This document shows, piece after piece, positions 53,256-61,680 of a stretch of 64,000 nucleotides of DNA; position 1 is the first letter of the stretch, and each line of letters starts with the position of its first letter. The notes under the pieces are model-generated. The model was not told the DNA's origin and ran no database searches. It saw only the letters and a program-made list of their open reading frames with translations. The position numbers and the translations under genes were made by a program. Source of the DNA: Variovorax paradoxus (lineage in GTDB: Bacteria > Pseudomonadota > Gammaproteobacteria > Burkholderiales > Burkholderiaceae_C). Location: contig NZ_JAGGNW010000010.1 in NCBI RefSeq assembly GCF_018614875.1, positions 62,001 through 126,000 on the forward strand. The letters are read 5' to 3'.

Positions 53256-54254
53256 ATGCATCCCACACAACCCACCCGCCGCCACATCCTCAACGCCGGC
53301 CTGGGGCTCGGCCTTGCGGGCCTCGCCCCATTGGCGGCGCGCGCCGACGACAAGTACCCCTCGCGCCCCATCACGCTCGTGGTGCCGTTCCCTCCGGGCG
53401 GGTCGGTGGACATCATGGCGCGCCAGTATTCCGAGCCGCTGTCGAGCGTGCTGGGCGTGCCCATCGTGGTGGAGAACCGCGCCGGCGCGGGCGGCTCGGT
53501 GGCGTCGCAGATGGTGGCGCGCGCCAGGCCCGACGGCTACACGCTGGTGGTGTCGTCGCAGAGCAGCCACCTGGCCAACCCGCTCACCCAGCCCAAGGTG
53601 GGCTACGACCCCATCAAGGATTTCGAGAACATCGCCATCCTGGGCCGCCAGCCCAATGCGCTGGTGGTGCATTCGAGCCTGCCCATCAAGACCTTCAAGG
53701 AGTTCATCGACTACGCGAAGAAGAACCCCGGCAAGCTCAACTACGGCAGCGGCGGCGTGGGCAGCATGGGCCAGCTCAACGTGGAGATGCTCAAGGCCGC
53801 CACGGGCGTGTTCACCACCCACATCCCCTACCGCGGCGGCACGCCGCTGATCACGGCCGTGCTGGCCAACGAGGTGCAGTTCATCCTCGACAACCTGGTC
53901 ATCATGCTGCCGCACATCCAGGCGGGCAAGGTGCGCGCCCTGGCGGTGGCGGCCGACAAGCGCCTGCCGCAGCTGCCCGACGTGCCCACCATGGCCGAAG
54001 TGGGCTACCCACAGCTCAACCTCACCTCGTGGACGGGGCTGGCCGCTCCGGGCGGCACGCCGGATGCCGTCGTGCAGACGCTCTACAAGGCCGTGCGTCA
54101 GGCCGCCACGTCGCCGGCCATGCTGGCCAGCCTCAAGGACCGCGGCGTGATCGCGCCCGAGGAGATGCCGCCCGCCGGCTTCGAGAAGATGATGTCCGAG
54201 CGCCTCGTGACGTTTGGCGAGGTGGTGCGCAAGGCGGGGATCACTGCCGAATAG
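53256..54254 (+). CDS. Bug/TctC-family periplasmic binding protein
   Basis: A 332-residue binding protein. The N-terminus has a twin-arginine-like start (TRRHILNAGLGLGLAG) and a cleavage region ending AARADD. The mature protein follows the Bug plan: YPSRPITLVVPFPPGGSVDIMAR, VVENRAGAGGSVAS, and KLNYGSGGVGSMGQL. It is co-transcribed with the M20 peptidase, suggesting it binds the amide or peptide-like compound that enzyme hydrolyses. No TctAB partner is present locally. Confidence 0.92.
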   Translation: MHPTQPTRRHILNAGLGLGLAGLAPLAARADDKYPSRPITLVVPFPPGGSVDIMARQYSEPLSSVLGVPIVVENRAGAGGSVASQMVARARPDGYTLVVSSQSSHLANPLTQPKVGYDPIKDFENIAILGRQPNALVVHSSLPIKTFKEFIDYAKKNPGKLNYGSGGVGSMGQLNVEMLKAATGVFTTHIPYRGGTPLITAVLANEVQFILDNLVIMLPHIQAGKVRALAVAADKRLPQLPDVPTMAEVGYPQLNLTSWTGLAAPGGTPDAVVQTLYKAVRQAATSPAMLASLKDRGVIAPEEMPPAGFEKMMSERLVTFGEVVRKAGITAE

Positions 54255-54288
54255 CGAACCCCCGCCGCCATTCGGCGCGTGGAGCGCG

Positions 54289-55287
54289 TCACTGCGATGC
54301 CGAGGCCTTCAGGTCCATCGAGGCGCGAAGCTTGCCGTGGATGTATTCGCCCGCGATCACCGGCTCGAAGCGGGCCGGATGGGCCGCATCGCAACAGGAG
54401 GGCAGGCATTCGACGCTCGTGCTTTCCTCCGGGCCGGTGAACGCCACCATCGACAGGCGCTGCGTGGAGCCGGTCAGGCCGCGCGGCGGATTGCTGACGC
54501 GGTGCAGGGTCGATCGCCACCGGCCGTTGGTCCAGCGCTGCATGAGGTCGCCGACGTTGATCACGAAGCTGTCCGCAATCACCGGCACATCCTGCCAGCG
54601 GCCCTGAAGATCGCAGACCTCCAGCCCGCCCGGCGCATTGTCCTGGCGCAGGATGGTGAGCCCGCCGTAGTCGTGGTGCGCGCCATAGCGCAGCTGGCCC
54701 GGCCGCGGCTCGACCGGCTGGTCCGGATAGTTGACGAAGCGAAGCGTGAGCGCGGGTTCCCGAAAGCAGGGATCGAACCAGTCTTCGGGCAAGTCGAGCG
54801 CAAGCGCCGACATGCGCATGAGCCGGCCGCAAAGGCCATGGATGGCGTCGAACCAGGCGTTGATGCCCTGGTCGAACCCCGGCGGCTCGCCGGGCCACAG
54901 ATTGCGCTGGCCCCGGCCGTCCCGTTCGCGCTGCAGGGACGCGAAGACGAGCGCTTCGCAAAGGTCCGGCGGCGTCTCGCCATCCAGCGTGGCAGCCACG
55001 CTTTCGATGCCCATCGGCAGGTAGCCGCGGCCCTTGACTTTCTCGGGCGGCATCAGTTGCGACTTGTGGTCGAGCGGCAACGCGAAGAATGCCTTTGCCT
55101 GCGCGTAGACCTGGTCCGCCAGGCGCGCGGAAACGCCATGGTTGACGATCGCCGCAAAGCCGGTCTCCTCGAATGCCCTGCCGAACCGCCGGGCGGTTTC
55201 GAGCCGCGTGGCGGCGTCCCCGCTCATGAACGGGGCCATGTCGATCAGGGGCACCGACGCGGTGCCGTGCCGGGCTTCCTGCATCAT
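54289..55287 (-). CDS. 2-oxoglutarate/Fe(II) oxygenase, isopenicillin N synthase family (second)
   Basis: A 332-residue paralogue of the oxygenase at 12521. DIOX_N spans about 12-130 (VPLIDMAPFM; TGFAAIVNHG). The iron ligands are His204-x-Asp206 (GAHHDYGG) and His262 (TLHRVSNP), and the 2OG Arg lies in QRLS (about 277). The ATG at 55287 overlaps the stop of the upstream ThiY-like binding protein by 4 nt, so the two are translationally coupled. No RutR-type operator or sigma-54 box was recognised near it. Confidence 0.9.
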   Translation of the reverse strand: MMQEARHGTASVPLIDMAPFMSGDAATRLETARRFGRAFEETGFAAIVNHGVSARLADQVYAQAKAFFALPLDHKSQLMPPEKVKGRGYLPMGIESVAATLDGETPPDLCEALVFASLQRERDGRGQRNLWPGEPPGFDQGINAWFDAIHGLCGRLMRMSALALDLPEDWFDPCFREPALTLRFVNYPDQPVEPRPGQLRYGAHHDYGGLTILRQDNAPGGLEVCDLQGRWQDVPVIADSFVINVGDLMQRWTNGRWRSTLHRVSNPPRGLTGSTQRLSMVAFTGPEESTSVECLPSCCDAAHPARFEPVIAGEYIHGKLRASMDLKASASQ

Positions 55288-56291
55288 TGCCAGGCCGCCT
55301 TGGCGTTGCTGAACCGAAGCGTGTAGGCGGCCTTGTAGTCGAGGCTCGCAGGGTAGATGCCGGCCGCCGACATGGTGTCGAAGAAGCGCTTCCAGCGCGC
55401 ATCCGACATGGCGCCGGCGCCGGACTGCAGCGCATCGCCATGCTTCACCATCGCCAGCTCCTTCATCTGCTTCATCTTGAAGTGGAAGAGCGCGACGTCG
55501 TGCTTCGGGTCCGCGGCGACCACTGCGTTCAAGGCGGGCGCGTAGTCGCCATCGATGCATTGCTGCCACCCGGCGCGGGTCGCCTCGACGAATGCGGCAA
55601 CCGCCTTTTCGTTCGCGGCAATGTAGCGGTCCATCGCGAAAATCGTCGATGCGTAGTTCTCGTAGCCGTAGTCGGCCAGCAAAATCGAGACAGGCGGCTT
55701 CGGCAGCGCCTTGCCAAGCAGCATGGCGTCTTCCGTGATGTAGCCCTGCTGAACCGCCTTTGCATCGGCCAGGAACGGCGCCGGCGAATACGCGTAGGGG
55801 CGCAGCTGGCTGTCGCTGAAACCGTGCTTCTGCTTGAGGAAAGCCCAGAACTCCGCCTGCGAGAACTTGGCGACCATGAGCGGGCGGCCCTTCAGGTCGG
55901 CCAGCGTCTTCACGCCCTGGTCCGCGTGCGCGACCAGCGTCTGCGGGTCCTTTTGCAGAAAGGCGGCAATGGTGCGCGCGGGAATGCCGCGCGCAGCCAT
56001 GTTGAGCGTGGTGAAGCTCGAACCCATGCCAAGGTCCAGCTCGCCCGCAGCCACCAGCAGCGGGACATTCCGGTCGGGGCTGCCGCCGATCAGCTCCACT
56101 TCGAGGCCGGCCTTCCTGTACAGCCCGGCCGCTTGCGCCTGGAACCAGCCGCAATGCTCGGCCTGCGGATACCAATTCAAGCCGAACCGGAGTTTTTCGG
56201 CGCCGTGCGCGGGCGCACCGATGGCCGCGATGAGCGACAGGAAAAGGCTCCAGCGCCAGAGCAGCATGGAGCGGCCGGTGAAGAATTTCAT
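55284..56291 (-). CDS. NMT1/ThiY-like ABC substrate-binding protein
   Basis: A 335-residue periplasmic binding protein of the SsuA/THI5 (NMT1) family. Residues 1-30 are a signal peptide ending APAHGAEK. The mature start LRFGLNWYPQAEHCGWFQAQAAGLYRKAGLEV is typical of pyrimidine-precursor or nitrate/sulfonate-type binders. No ATPase or permease genes are adjacent, so it is an orphan solute receptor or uses a distant transporter. The coupled downstream oxygenase probably acts on its ligand. A LysR gene lies upstream on the same strand. Confidence 0.87.
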   Translation of the reverse strand: MKFFTGRSMLLWRWSLFLSLIAAIGAPAHGAEKLRFGLNWYPQAEHCGWFQAQAAGLYRKAGLEVELIGGSPDRNVPLLVAAGELDLGMGSSFTTLNMAARGIPARTIAAFLQKDPQTLVAHADQGVKTLADLKGRPLMVAKFSQAEFWAFLKQKHGFSDSQLRPYAYSPAPFLADAKAVQQGYITEDAMLLGKALPKPPVSILLADYGYENYASTIFAMDRYIAANEKAVAAFVEATRAGWQQCIDGDYAPALNAVVAADPKHDVALFHFKMKQMKELAMVKHGDALQSGAGAMSDARWKRFFDTMSAAGIYPASLDYKAAYTLRFSNAKAAWQ

Positions 56292-56318
56292 GTGTTCGTC
56301 CCTGTGGATGTGTTGCTT

Positions 56319-57257
56319 CTACTCCGCGTCGATGTGGCGAGCAGAATCTGTGCCAGTAGGTGGCGTCCTGGCTCTTCCCGGTTCGCTCGCATGCGCACCG
56401 CGCCATCGAAAGCAGGCCTCGCGCACCTCATCGACCAGCGCCGCCACCGGCTCCGGCGCCGCGCTCCCTTCGGCGCGCTGGATCACGAAGCGCGCGGGCG
56501 GCAGCGGCGGCAGGAAGCTGCCGGGCGGAATGGAGCGCAGGAGGGGCGGCATGCCGGAGGGCGTCAGCACGGTGATGGCCAGCCCGGCGGTCGCGGCGGC
56601 CACCAATGCGCCGGAACTCTGCGCGGTCAGCACGATCTGCCAGTTCGTCGTTCCGTGGCCAGCCAGCGATGCCAGCGCGGCTTCGCGGAACGGGCAGGGC
56701 TCCGACAGAAACGCGAGCGGGGCGGGTGCGTCAGGGTCGAGCAGCGCCCGTTCCGAAAAAGCCCAGACCAGCGGCTCCATCCAGAGCGTTTCGGTGTCGC
56801 TTCCGGCGTCGCAGACCGTTCCGACCATCAGGTCCAGCGAGCGCTGCCGCACCTGCCTGGCCAGCACCGTGCTGATGCCGCAGGTGACTTCCACATGCAC
56901 ATCCGGCCTGCGCTGGCGAAAGCCCGCGAGCGCGGCGAACAGCCATTCGCTGGAAAACCCCTCCGAGCATCCGAGGCGCAGCGTGGCCGGCGCATGGCGG
57001 GGCGCCGCGAGCCTGGAAACCGCCTGCTGCTGCAGCTCGAGGATGCTCCTGGCATAGCTCAGCAGCACGCTGCCCTGGGCCGTGAGCTGCAGCGAGCGGG
57101 TGGTGCGGTCGAAGACGCGGCAGCCCAGCTGCTCTTCCAGCCGCCGGATCTGCGCGCTCACGGCCGATTGCGTCAGGTGCATGGCTTCGGCCGCGCGGGT
57201 CACGCTGCCGTGGTCGGCCACCGAGACGAAAGCGCGCAGCTGTTGCGAATCGAGCAT
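56319..57257 (-). CDS. LysR-family transcriptional regulator
   Basis: A 312-residue LysR regulator with HTH RAFVSVADHGSVTRAAEAMHLTQSAVSAQIRRLEEQLG at about 8-45. Its effector domain (FSSEWLFAALAGFRQRRPDVHVEV) is typical. The start giving MLDSQQLRAF fits the family; a longer frame from 57311 has extra residues unlike LysR starts. It is divergent from the azoreductase gene and lies 27 bp upstream of the ThiY-like gene, so it may control either. Confidence 0.9.
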   Translation of the reverse strand: MLDSQQLRAFVSVADHGSVTRAAEAMHLTQSAVSAQIRRLEEQLGCRVFDRTTRSLQLTAQGSVLLSYARSILELQQQAVSRLAAPRHAPATLRLGCSEGFSSEWLFAALAGFRQRRPDVHVEVTCGISTVLARQVRQRSLDLMVGTVCDAGSDTETLWMEPLVWAFSERALLDPDAPAPLAFLSEPCPFREAALASLAGHGTTNWQIVLTAQSSGALVAAATAGLAITVLTPSGMPPLLRSIPPGSFLPPLPPARFVIQRAEGSAAPEPVAALVDEVREACFRWRGAHASEPGRARTPPTGTDSARHIDAE

Positions 57258-57362
57258 GGATTTCAGTGAGATTCGTTCTGAATCTATGCAAATTATGTTG
57301 CTTGTGTGCATTGTGCCCGGTGCCTAGCCTTGGCGGACCCGAACCACTACCCCCTGTATGCC

Positions 57363-57995
57363 ATGAAAGAACTCCTGTACATCGAGACCTCGCCAAGGAA
57401 GACGCGTTCCGCCAGCATCGAAGTGGCCGGCGCCTTCATCGACGAAGTGATGCGCGTCCACCCGGCGTGCCGCGTCACCACCCTGAACCCCTGGACGATG
57501 CAGCTCCCGGAGCTCTCGCAGGACATGCTCGACGCCAAGTACGCCGGCATCAACGGCGTGCCGCTCACCGCCGCCCAGCAGACGGCCTGGGACGAGGTCC
57601 GGCGCATCGCTGCGCCTTTCCACGCCGCCGACCACATCGTGCTGGCGATGCCGCTGTGGAACTTCGGCATTCCCTACAAGCTGAAGCACCTGATCGACGT
57701 GGTGTCGCACAAGGACGTGTTGTTCCGCTTCGACGCCTCGGGCCTGTCCGGCATGCTCCAGACCCGGCTGGCGACGGTGGTGTGCGCGAGGGGCCTGGAC
57801 TACCCCGTGGGCAAGGACGGCTCCGCGCACGCGCTCGACTTTCAGCTGCCCTACATCGAGACCTGGCTGCGCTTCATCGGCGTGCGCGAGGTGCGCTCGG
57901 TCGTCGTCGAAAAGACGCTGATGGGTCCGGACGTCGACGCCGCTGCAAGGGCCGAGGCCAGGCGCCGGGCGGCCGAGCTTGCCGAGGGGCTCTGA
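57363..57995 (+). CDS. azoR: FMN-dependent NADH-azoreductase (AzoR type)
   Basis: A 210-residue flavodoxin-fold oxidoreductase. It begins KELLYIETSPRKTRSAS (phosphate-binding loop) and carries the FMN-binding segment PLWNFGIPYKLKHLIDVV. Such enzymes reduce azo compounds and quinones. The gene is divergent from the LysR regulator, a common regulator-target pair. A GST gene follows 53 bp downstream. Confidence 0.88.
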   Translation: MKELLYIETSPRKTRSASIEVAGAFIDEVMRVHPACRVTTLNPWTMQLPELSQDMLDAKYAGINGVPLTAAQQTAWDEVRRIAAPFHAADHIVLAMPLWNFGIPYKLKHLIDVVSHKDVLFRFDASGLSGMLQTRLATVVCARGLDYPVGKDGSAHALDFQLPYIETWLRFIGVREVRSVVVEKTLMGPDVDAAARAEARRRAAELAEGL

Positions 57996-58048
57996 GGGAT
58001 TCTGAGCGGCCGGTTGCAGGGGTCTGCGGAGCCTGACACCATGGCTGC

Positions 58049-58780
58049 ATGACCACCTACCAACTTCACTACTGGCCCACCATCCAGGGCCGCGGCGAAT
58101 TCGTGCGGCTCGCGCTCGAGGCGGCCGGTGCGGACTATGTCGACGTGGCGCGGCTGCCCGAGTCCAAGGGCGGCGGTGAGTCCGCACTGGGCGACCGGCT
58201 CGACGACCCGGACATCGTCCGTCCGTCCTTCGCGCCGCCGTTCCTGATCGACGGCGACATCGTCGTGGGGCAAACCGCGGCCATCCTGCTGTACCTCGGG
58301 CCGCGGCTCGGCCTGGCGGGCGTCGGCGAATCCGACGGCCTGTGGACGCACCAGCTGCAGCTCACCATCGCCGACGTGGTGGCGGAGGCGCACGACACGC
58401 ACCATCCGATCTCCACCGGCGCCTACTACGAGGAACAGCGCGATGCGGCCGTGCAGCGCGCGCGGGCCTTCCGCGAAGAGCGGATTCCCAAGTTCCTGGA
58501 CTGGTTCGAACGGGTGCTGCAGCGCAATCCCGCGGGGCCGTCGCACCTCGTGGGCGATGTGCTGACCTACGCCGACCTGTCGCTGTTCCAGCTGGTGGAC
58601 GGCCTGCGCTATGCGTTCCCGAAGGCCGCGGCCAGGGCGCTGGCCGCCACGCCGGCGGTCCAGGAACTGCACGACAACGTCAGGCGCCGCCAGCGCGTGC
58701 ACGACTACCTGCAAAGCCCGCGCCGCATCGCGTTCAACGAGGACGGGATCTTCCGGCGCTATGCGGAGCTGGATGGCTAA
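58049..58780 (+). CDS. Glutathione S-transferase family protein
   Basis: A 243-residue GST. The N-terminal thioredoxin-like domain (about 1-90) includes HYWPTIQGRGEFVRLALEAAG, FAPPFLIDGDIVVGQTAAIL with the cis-Pro and glutathione-binding region, as in sigma/mu-like bacterial GSTs. The helical C-terminal domain includes DVLTYADLSLFQLVDGL. Tyr8, in LHYWP, is a candidate catalytic residue. It follows azoR on the same strand and is convergent with rsmI. Confidence 0.87.
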   Translation: MTTYQLHYWPTIQGRGEFVRLALEAAGADYVDVARLPESKGGGESALGDRLDDPDIVRPSFAPPFLIDGDIVVGQTAAILLYLGPRLGLAGVGESDGLWTHQLQLTIADVVAEAHDTHHPISTGAYYEEQRDAAVQRARAFREERIPKFLDWFERVLQRNPAGPSHLVGDVLTYADLSLFQLVDGLRYAFPKAAARALAATPAVQELHDNVRRRQRVHDYLQSPRRIAFNEDGIFRRYAELDG

Positions 58781-58782
58781 AG

Positions 58783-59733
58783 TTATTCGGCGTCTGCTGC
58801 ACCGGCCTCGTTGCGAATGCGCAGCGCCGTCTCATACAGCGCATTGCGCGGCGCCCCGCTGATCTCGGCCGCAAGCCGCACCGCGGTCTTCACCGGCAGT
58901 TCGGCCAGCAGCAGGCGCAGCACGCGTTCGCCTTCGGCGCCGTCGTCGGTGGCCGCTGCGGCCACCGGATGCAGCACCAGCGCGAATTCGCCGCGCGTGC
59001 GGTCGCGGCCGGCTGCGAACCAGCCCGGCAGTTCTGCGGCGGCGACGGTCGCGATCTCTTCGAACTGCTTGGTGAGCTCACGGCCGACAGTGATGCGGCG
59101 CTCGCCCAGCGTCGCAAGCGCGCGCGCCACGGCCTCGATGCGGTGCGGCGCTTCCAGCAGCACCACCGCGCGCCGTTCCTGCGCCAGCGCCTGCACGACC
59201 GCGTCGCGCTCGCCGGCCTTCGTCGGCAGAAAGCCCGCGAACACGAAGGCGCTGCTCTCGTCGCCCGCCGCCACGAGGCCGGCGGCGCCGATCAGCGTGG
59301 TGACGCTGCTCGCGCCCGGCAGCGGCAGCACGCGCTGCCCCGCACCGCGCACCGCCGCGACCAGCCGCGCGCCGGGGTCGCTCACGCCGGGCGTGCCGGC
59401 GTCGCTCACGTAGGCGATGCGCTCGCCCTGCGCGAGCCGCGCGACCACGGCCTGCGCGGCCTCGGCCTCGTTGTGCTGGTGCACGGCCAGCAGCTGGGCG
59501 TTCGGCCGGTCGATGCCGTAGGCGCGCAGCAGGCTCTGGGTGTGGCGCGTGTCCTCGCAGGCGATAGCGTCCACCAGCTGCAGCACATGCAGCGCGCGCA
59601 GCGTGATGTCGGCCAGGTTGCCGATCGGCGTGGCCACCACGTACAGCGTGCCCTGCGGATAATGCTGTGCACCCGAGGCATCGCGCGCGGCCGCGAGGGC
59701 GCCGCCGAAGGAAGCGGGTGCTAGTGAAGCCAA
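58783..59733 (-). CDS. rsmI: 16S rRNA (cytidine(1402)-2'-O)-methyltransferase
   Basis: A 316-residue SAM-dependent methyltransferase of the tetrapyrrole-methylase fold that modifies C1402 of 16S rRNA. Motifs seen are VVATPIGNLADITLRA, CEDTRHTQSLL, YVSDAGTPGVSDPGARL and LPGASSVTTLIGAAGL. The start appears to be TTG at 59733, seven bases after GGAG; upstream ATGs overlap the divergent yraN start. The gene ends just after the convergent GST. In E. coli rsmI neighbours yraN, diaA and dolP, and the same group is kept here. Confidence 0.9.
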   Translation of the reverse strand: MASLAPASFGGALAAARDASGAQHYPQGTLYVVATPIGNLADITLRALHVLQLVDAIACEDTRHTQSLLRAYGIDRPNAQLLAVHQHNEAEAAQAVVARLAQGERIAYVSDAGTPGVSDPGARLVAAVRGAGQRVLPLPGASSVTTLIGAAGLVAAGDESSAFVFAGFLPTKAGERDAVVQALAQERRAVVLLEAPHRIEAVARALATLGERRITVGRELTKQFEEIATVAAAELPGWFAAGRDRTRGEFALVLHPVAAAATDDGAEGERVLRLLLAELPVKTAVRLAAEISGAPRNALYETALRIRNEAGAADAE

Positions 59734-59779
59734 GGGGTTTCTCCGTAGGAACAAAAAAGAAAGCCGGCAGGGAGCAAGC

Positions 59780-60151
59780 ATGAAGACCATCACGACCAAG
59801 CATCGTGGCGATGCGGCGGAAGACGCCGCGCTCGACCACCTTCAATGCGCCGGCCTGGCGCTGGTTGCGCGCAATTATCGAACGCCCGGGCGCGGCGGCG
59901 GCGAGATCGACCTGATCATGCGCGATCCGCGCGACGCCACGCTGGTGTTCGTGGAGGTGCGCCAGCGCAGCAGCGGCACGCATGGCGGTGCCGGCGGCAG
60001 CATCACGGGCCTCAAGCAGCGGCGCATCGTGTTCGCGGCGCGCCACTATCTGAACGGCCTGCGCACCTTGCCGCCGTGCCGTTTCGACGTGGTGCTGATC
60101 GAGGAGCGCATCACCTGGCTGCAGGGCGCATTCGACGCGGGCGGGAACTGA
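59780..60151 (+). CDS. yraN: YraN family protein (UPF0102)
   Basis: A 123-residue protein with a predicted endonuclease-like fold. The family pattern is clear: HRGDAAEDAALDHLQCAGLALVARNYR, GEIDLIMRDP and VFVEVRQRS, where E, D and E-x-R residues form the putative nuclease core. It is divergent from rsmI with a 46-bp gap and starts the yraN-SIS-dolP group. The function is unproven; a recombination or repair role has been proposed. Confidence 0.92.
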   Translation: MKTITTKHRGDAAEDAALDHLQCAGLALVARNYRTPGRGGGEIDLIMRDPRDATLVFVEVRQRSSGTHGGAGGSITGLKQRRIVFAARHYLNGLRTLPPCRFDVVLIEERITWLQGAFDAGGN

Positions 60152-60226
60152 AAGCGCGCCGCGGGCTCCACACACACATTCATCGCAAACGTCTTGTTTC
60201 ATCGCCCCCCGGTATCATCGCGCCCC

Positions 60227-60871
60227 ATGCTCGAGCAACGGATTCAGCAACACTTCATCGATAGCGCCGACCTCAAGTACCAGGCCGGCCCCATCCTCAG
60301 CAAACCCATTTCGCAGGCAATGCAGGCCATCCTGGCGTGCGTGACCAGCGGCGGCAAGGTGCTGGCCTGCGGTGCGGGCGTCTCGGGCCTGTTGGCGGCG
60401 CAGTTCGCGGCGCAATTCGTCGGCCGCTTCGAGCGCGAGCGCCCCGAGTTGGGCGCCATCGCGCTGCCCGGCGATGCCACCGACCCGACAGCCGACAGCG
60501 CCAATGCCATCGACGCCGACCGCTTCGCGCGCCAGGTGCGCGCGCTCGGCCAGGCCGGCGACGTGCTGCTTGCGCTCAGCGCCAGCGGGCAGTCCGCGGC
60601 CGTGCTGGCCGCGGTCGTGGCCGCGCACGAGCGCGACATGACGGTGGTCGCGCTGCTCGGCAACGCCAGCGCCGGCCAGCCGGCATCGCCCGGCGCGGGC
60701 AGCAGCGGAACCGGTGGCGCCATCGGACGCGCGCTGCGCGAAACGGATGTGCAGATCGGCGTGCCGCATGAACGTGCGGCGCGCATCCACGAAGTCCACC
60801 TGCTCGCACTGCACTGCCTGTGCGACGGCGTGGATGCCCAGCTACTCGGAGAACAGGAAGCTTCCACATGA
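60227..60871 (+). CDS. SIS-domain protein (GmhA/DiaA-like)
   Basis: A 214-residue SIS-domain protein related to phosphoheptose isomerase and DiaA. Visible parts are ISQAMQAILACVTSGGKVLACGAG and the phosphosugar-binding block LLALSASGQSAAVLAAVVAAHERDMTVVALLG. Its position after yraN and before the BON-domain lipoprotein matches E. coli diaA, which stimulates replication initiation through DnaA, so DiaA is a good guess. Without heptose-synthesis neighbours, GmhA is less likely. An inserted Ala/Gly/Ser-rich loop (SAGQPASPGAGSSG) is unusual. Confidence 0.85.
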   Translation: MLEQRIQQHFIDSADLKYQAGPILSKPISQAMQAILACVTSGGKVLACGAGVSGLLAAQFAAQFVGRFERERPELGAIALPGDATDPTADSANAIDADRFARQVRALGQAGDVLLALSASGQSAAVLAAVVAAHERDMTVVALLGNASAGQPASPGAGSSGTGGAIGRALRETDVQIGVPHERAARIHEVHLLALHCLCDGVDAQLLGEQEAST

Positions 60872-61641
60872 CAACCACACCGTTCCAGCGCCTCGCCATT
60901 GCTCTTGCCTCGGGGACCGTGCTGGTTGCCGGGCTTTCGGCCTGCGTGCCGCTCGTGGTCGGAGGGGCCGCGGCGGTGGGCATGGGCATGGTGGCGACCG
61001 ACCGCCGCAGCTCCGGCGCCCAGCTCGACGACCAGGGCATCGAGCTGCGCGCGGCCGCCCGCGTGCGCGAAATCGCCAACGACAACATGTACGTGAGCGT
61101 CACCAGCTACAACCGCCAGGTGCTGCTGACGGGCGCCGTGGGCAGCGAGGCCGACCGCCGCCGCGTCGAGGACGTGGTGCAGCGCGTGGACAACGTGCGC
61201 TCGGTGGTCAACGAGGTCACCGTCGGCCAGTCCAGCACTTTCCAGGAACGCTCGAACGACGTGTTCATCAGCGGCAAGGTCAAGGCCTCGCTGCTCGACG
61301 CCAAGGACATCTTCGCCAATTCGTTCAAGGTGGTGACCGAGCGCGGCGTGGTCTACCTGATGGGCATCGCGACGCGCCGCGAAACCGACCGCGCGACGGA
61401 CATCGCGCGCGGCGTCTCGGGCGTGCAGAAGGTGGTGCGCGTGGTCGAGGTCGTGAGCGAGGCCGAACTGGCCAGCCAGGCGCAGCGGGGCGGCACGGGG
61501 GCACCCGCGCCTGCATTTGCACCCGCACCCGCGCCGTCGTCGGCGCCCGGGCCTTCTTCTTCGTCGCGCGTGCCGCTGCCGCCGATGGAGCCGCTGCCAC
61601 CGGCCCAGCCCGGCGGCCCGACGGCCACGCCGGTGCGCTGA
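60868..61641 (+). CDS. dolP: BON-domain outer-membrane lipoprotein (DolP/YraP-like)
   Basis: A 257-residue lipoprotein with lipobox GLSAC (Cys26). It has two BON domains (about 65-130, RVREIANDNMYVSVTSYNRQVLLTG; about 140-210, VKASLLDAKDIFANSFKVVTERGVVYLMG), as in DolP, which supports outer-membrane integrity at division sites. A Pro/Ala/Ser-rich tail of about 45 residues is added. The start overlaps the SIS gene stop by 4 nt. A strong terminator follows. Confidence 0.9.
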   Translation: MTTTPFQRLAIALASGTVLVAGLSACVPLVVGGAAAVGMGMVATDRRSSGAQLDDQGIELRAAARVREIANDNMYVSVTSYNRQVLLTGAVGSEADRRRVEDVVQRVDNVRSVVNEVTVGQSSTFQERSNDVFISGKVKASLLDAKDIFANSFKVVTERGVVYLMGIATRRETDRATDIARGVSGVQKVVRVVEVVSEAELASQAQRGGTGAPAPAFAPAPAPSSAPGPSSSSRVPLPPMEPLPPAQPGGPTATPVR

Positions 61642-61651
61642 CCCCAAAAAG

Positions 61652-61680
61652 AAGGCCCGCTTTGCGCGGGCTTTCTTTTT
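61652..61680. terminator. Bidirectional rho-independent terminator
   Basis: GCCCGC-TTTGC-GCGGGC, with an A-run before and a CTTTCTTTTT tail after. It lies between dolP and the convergent dehydrogenase gene, whose stop codon lies in the T-run. Confidence 0.9.
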
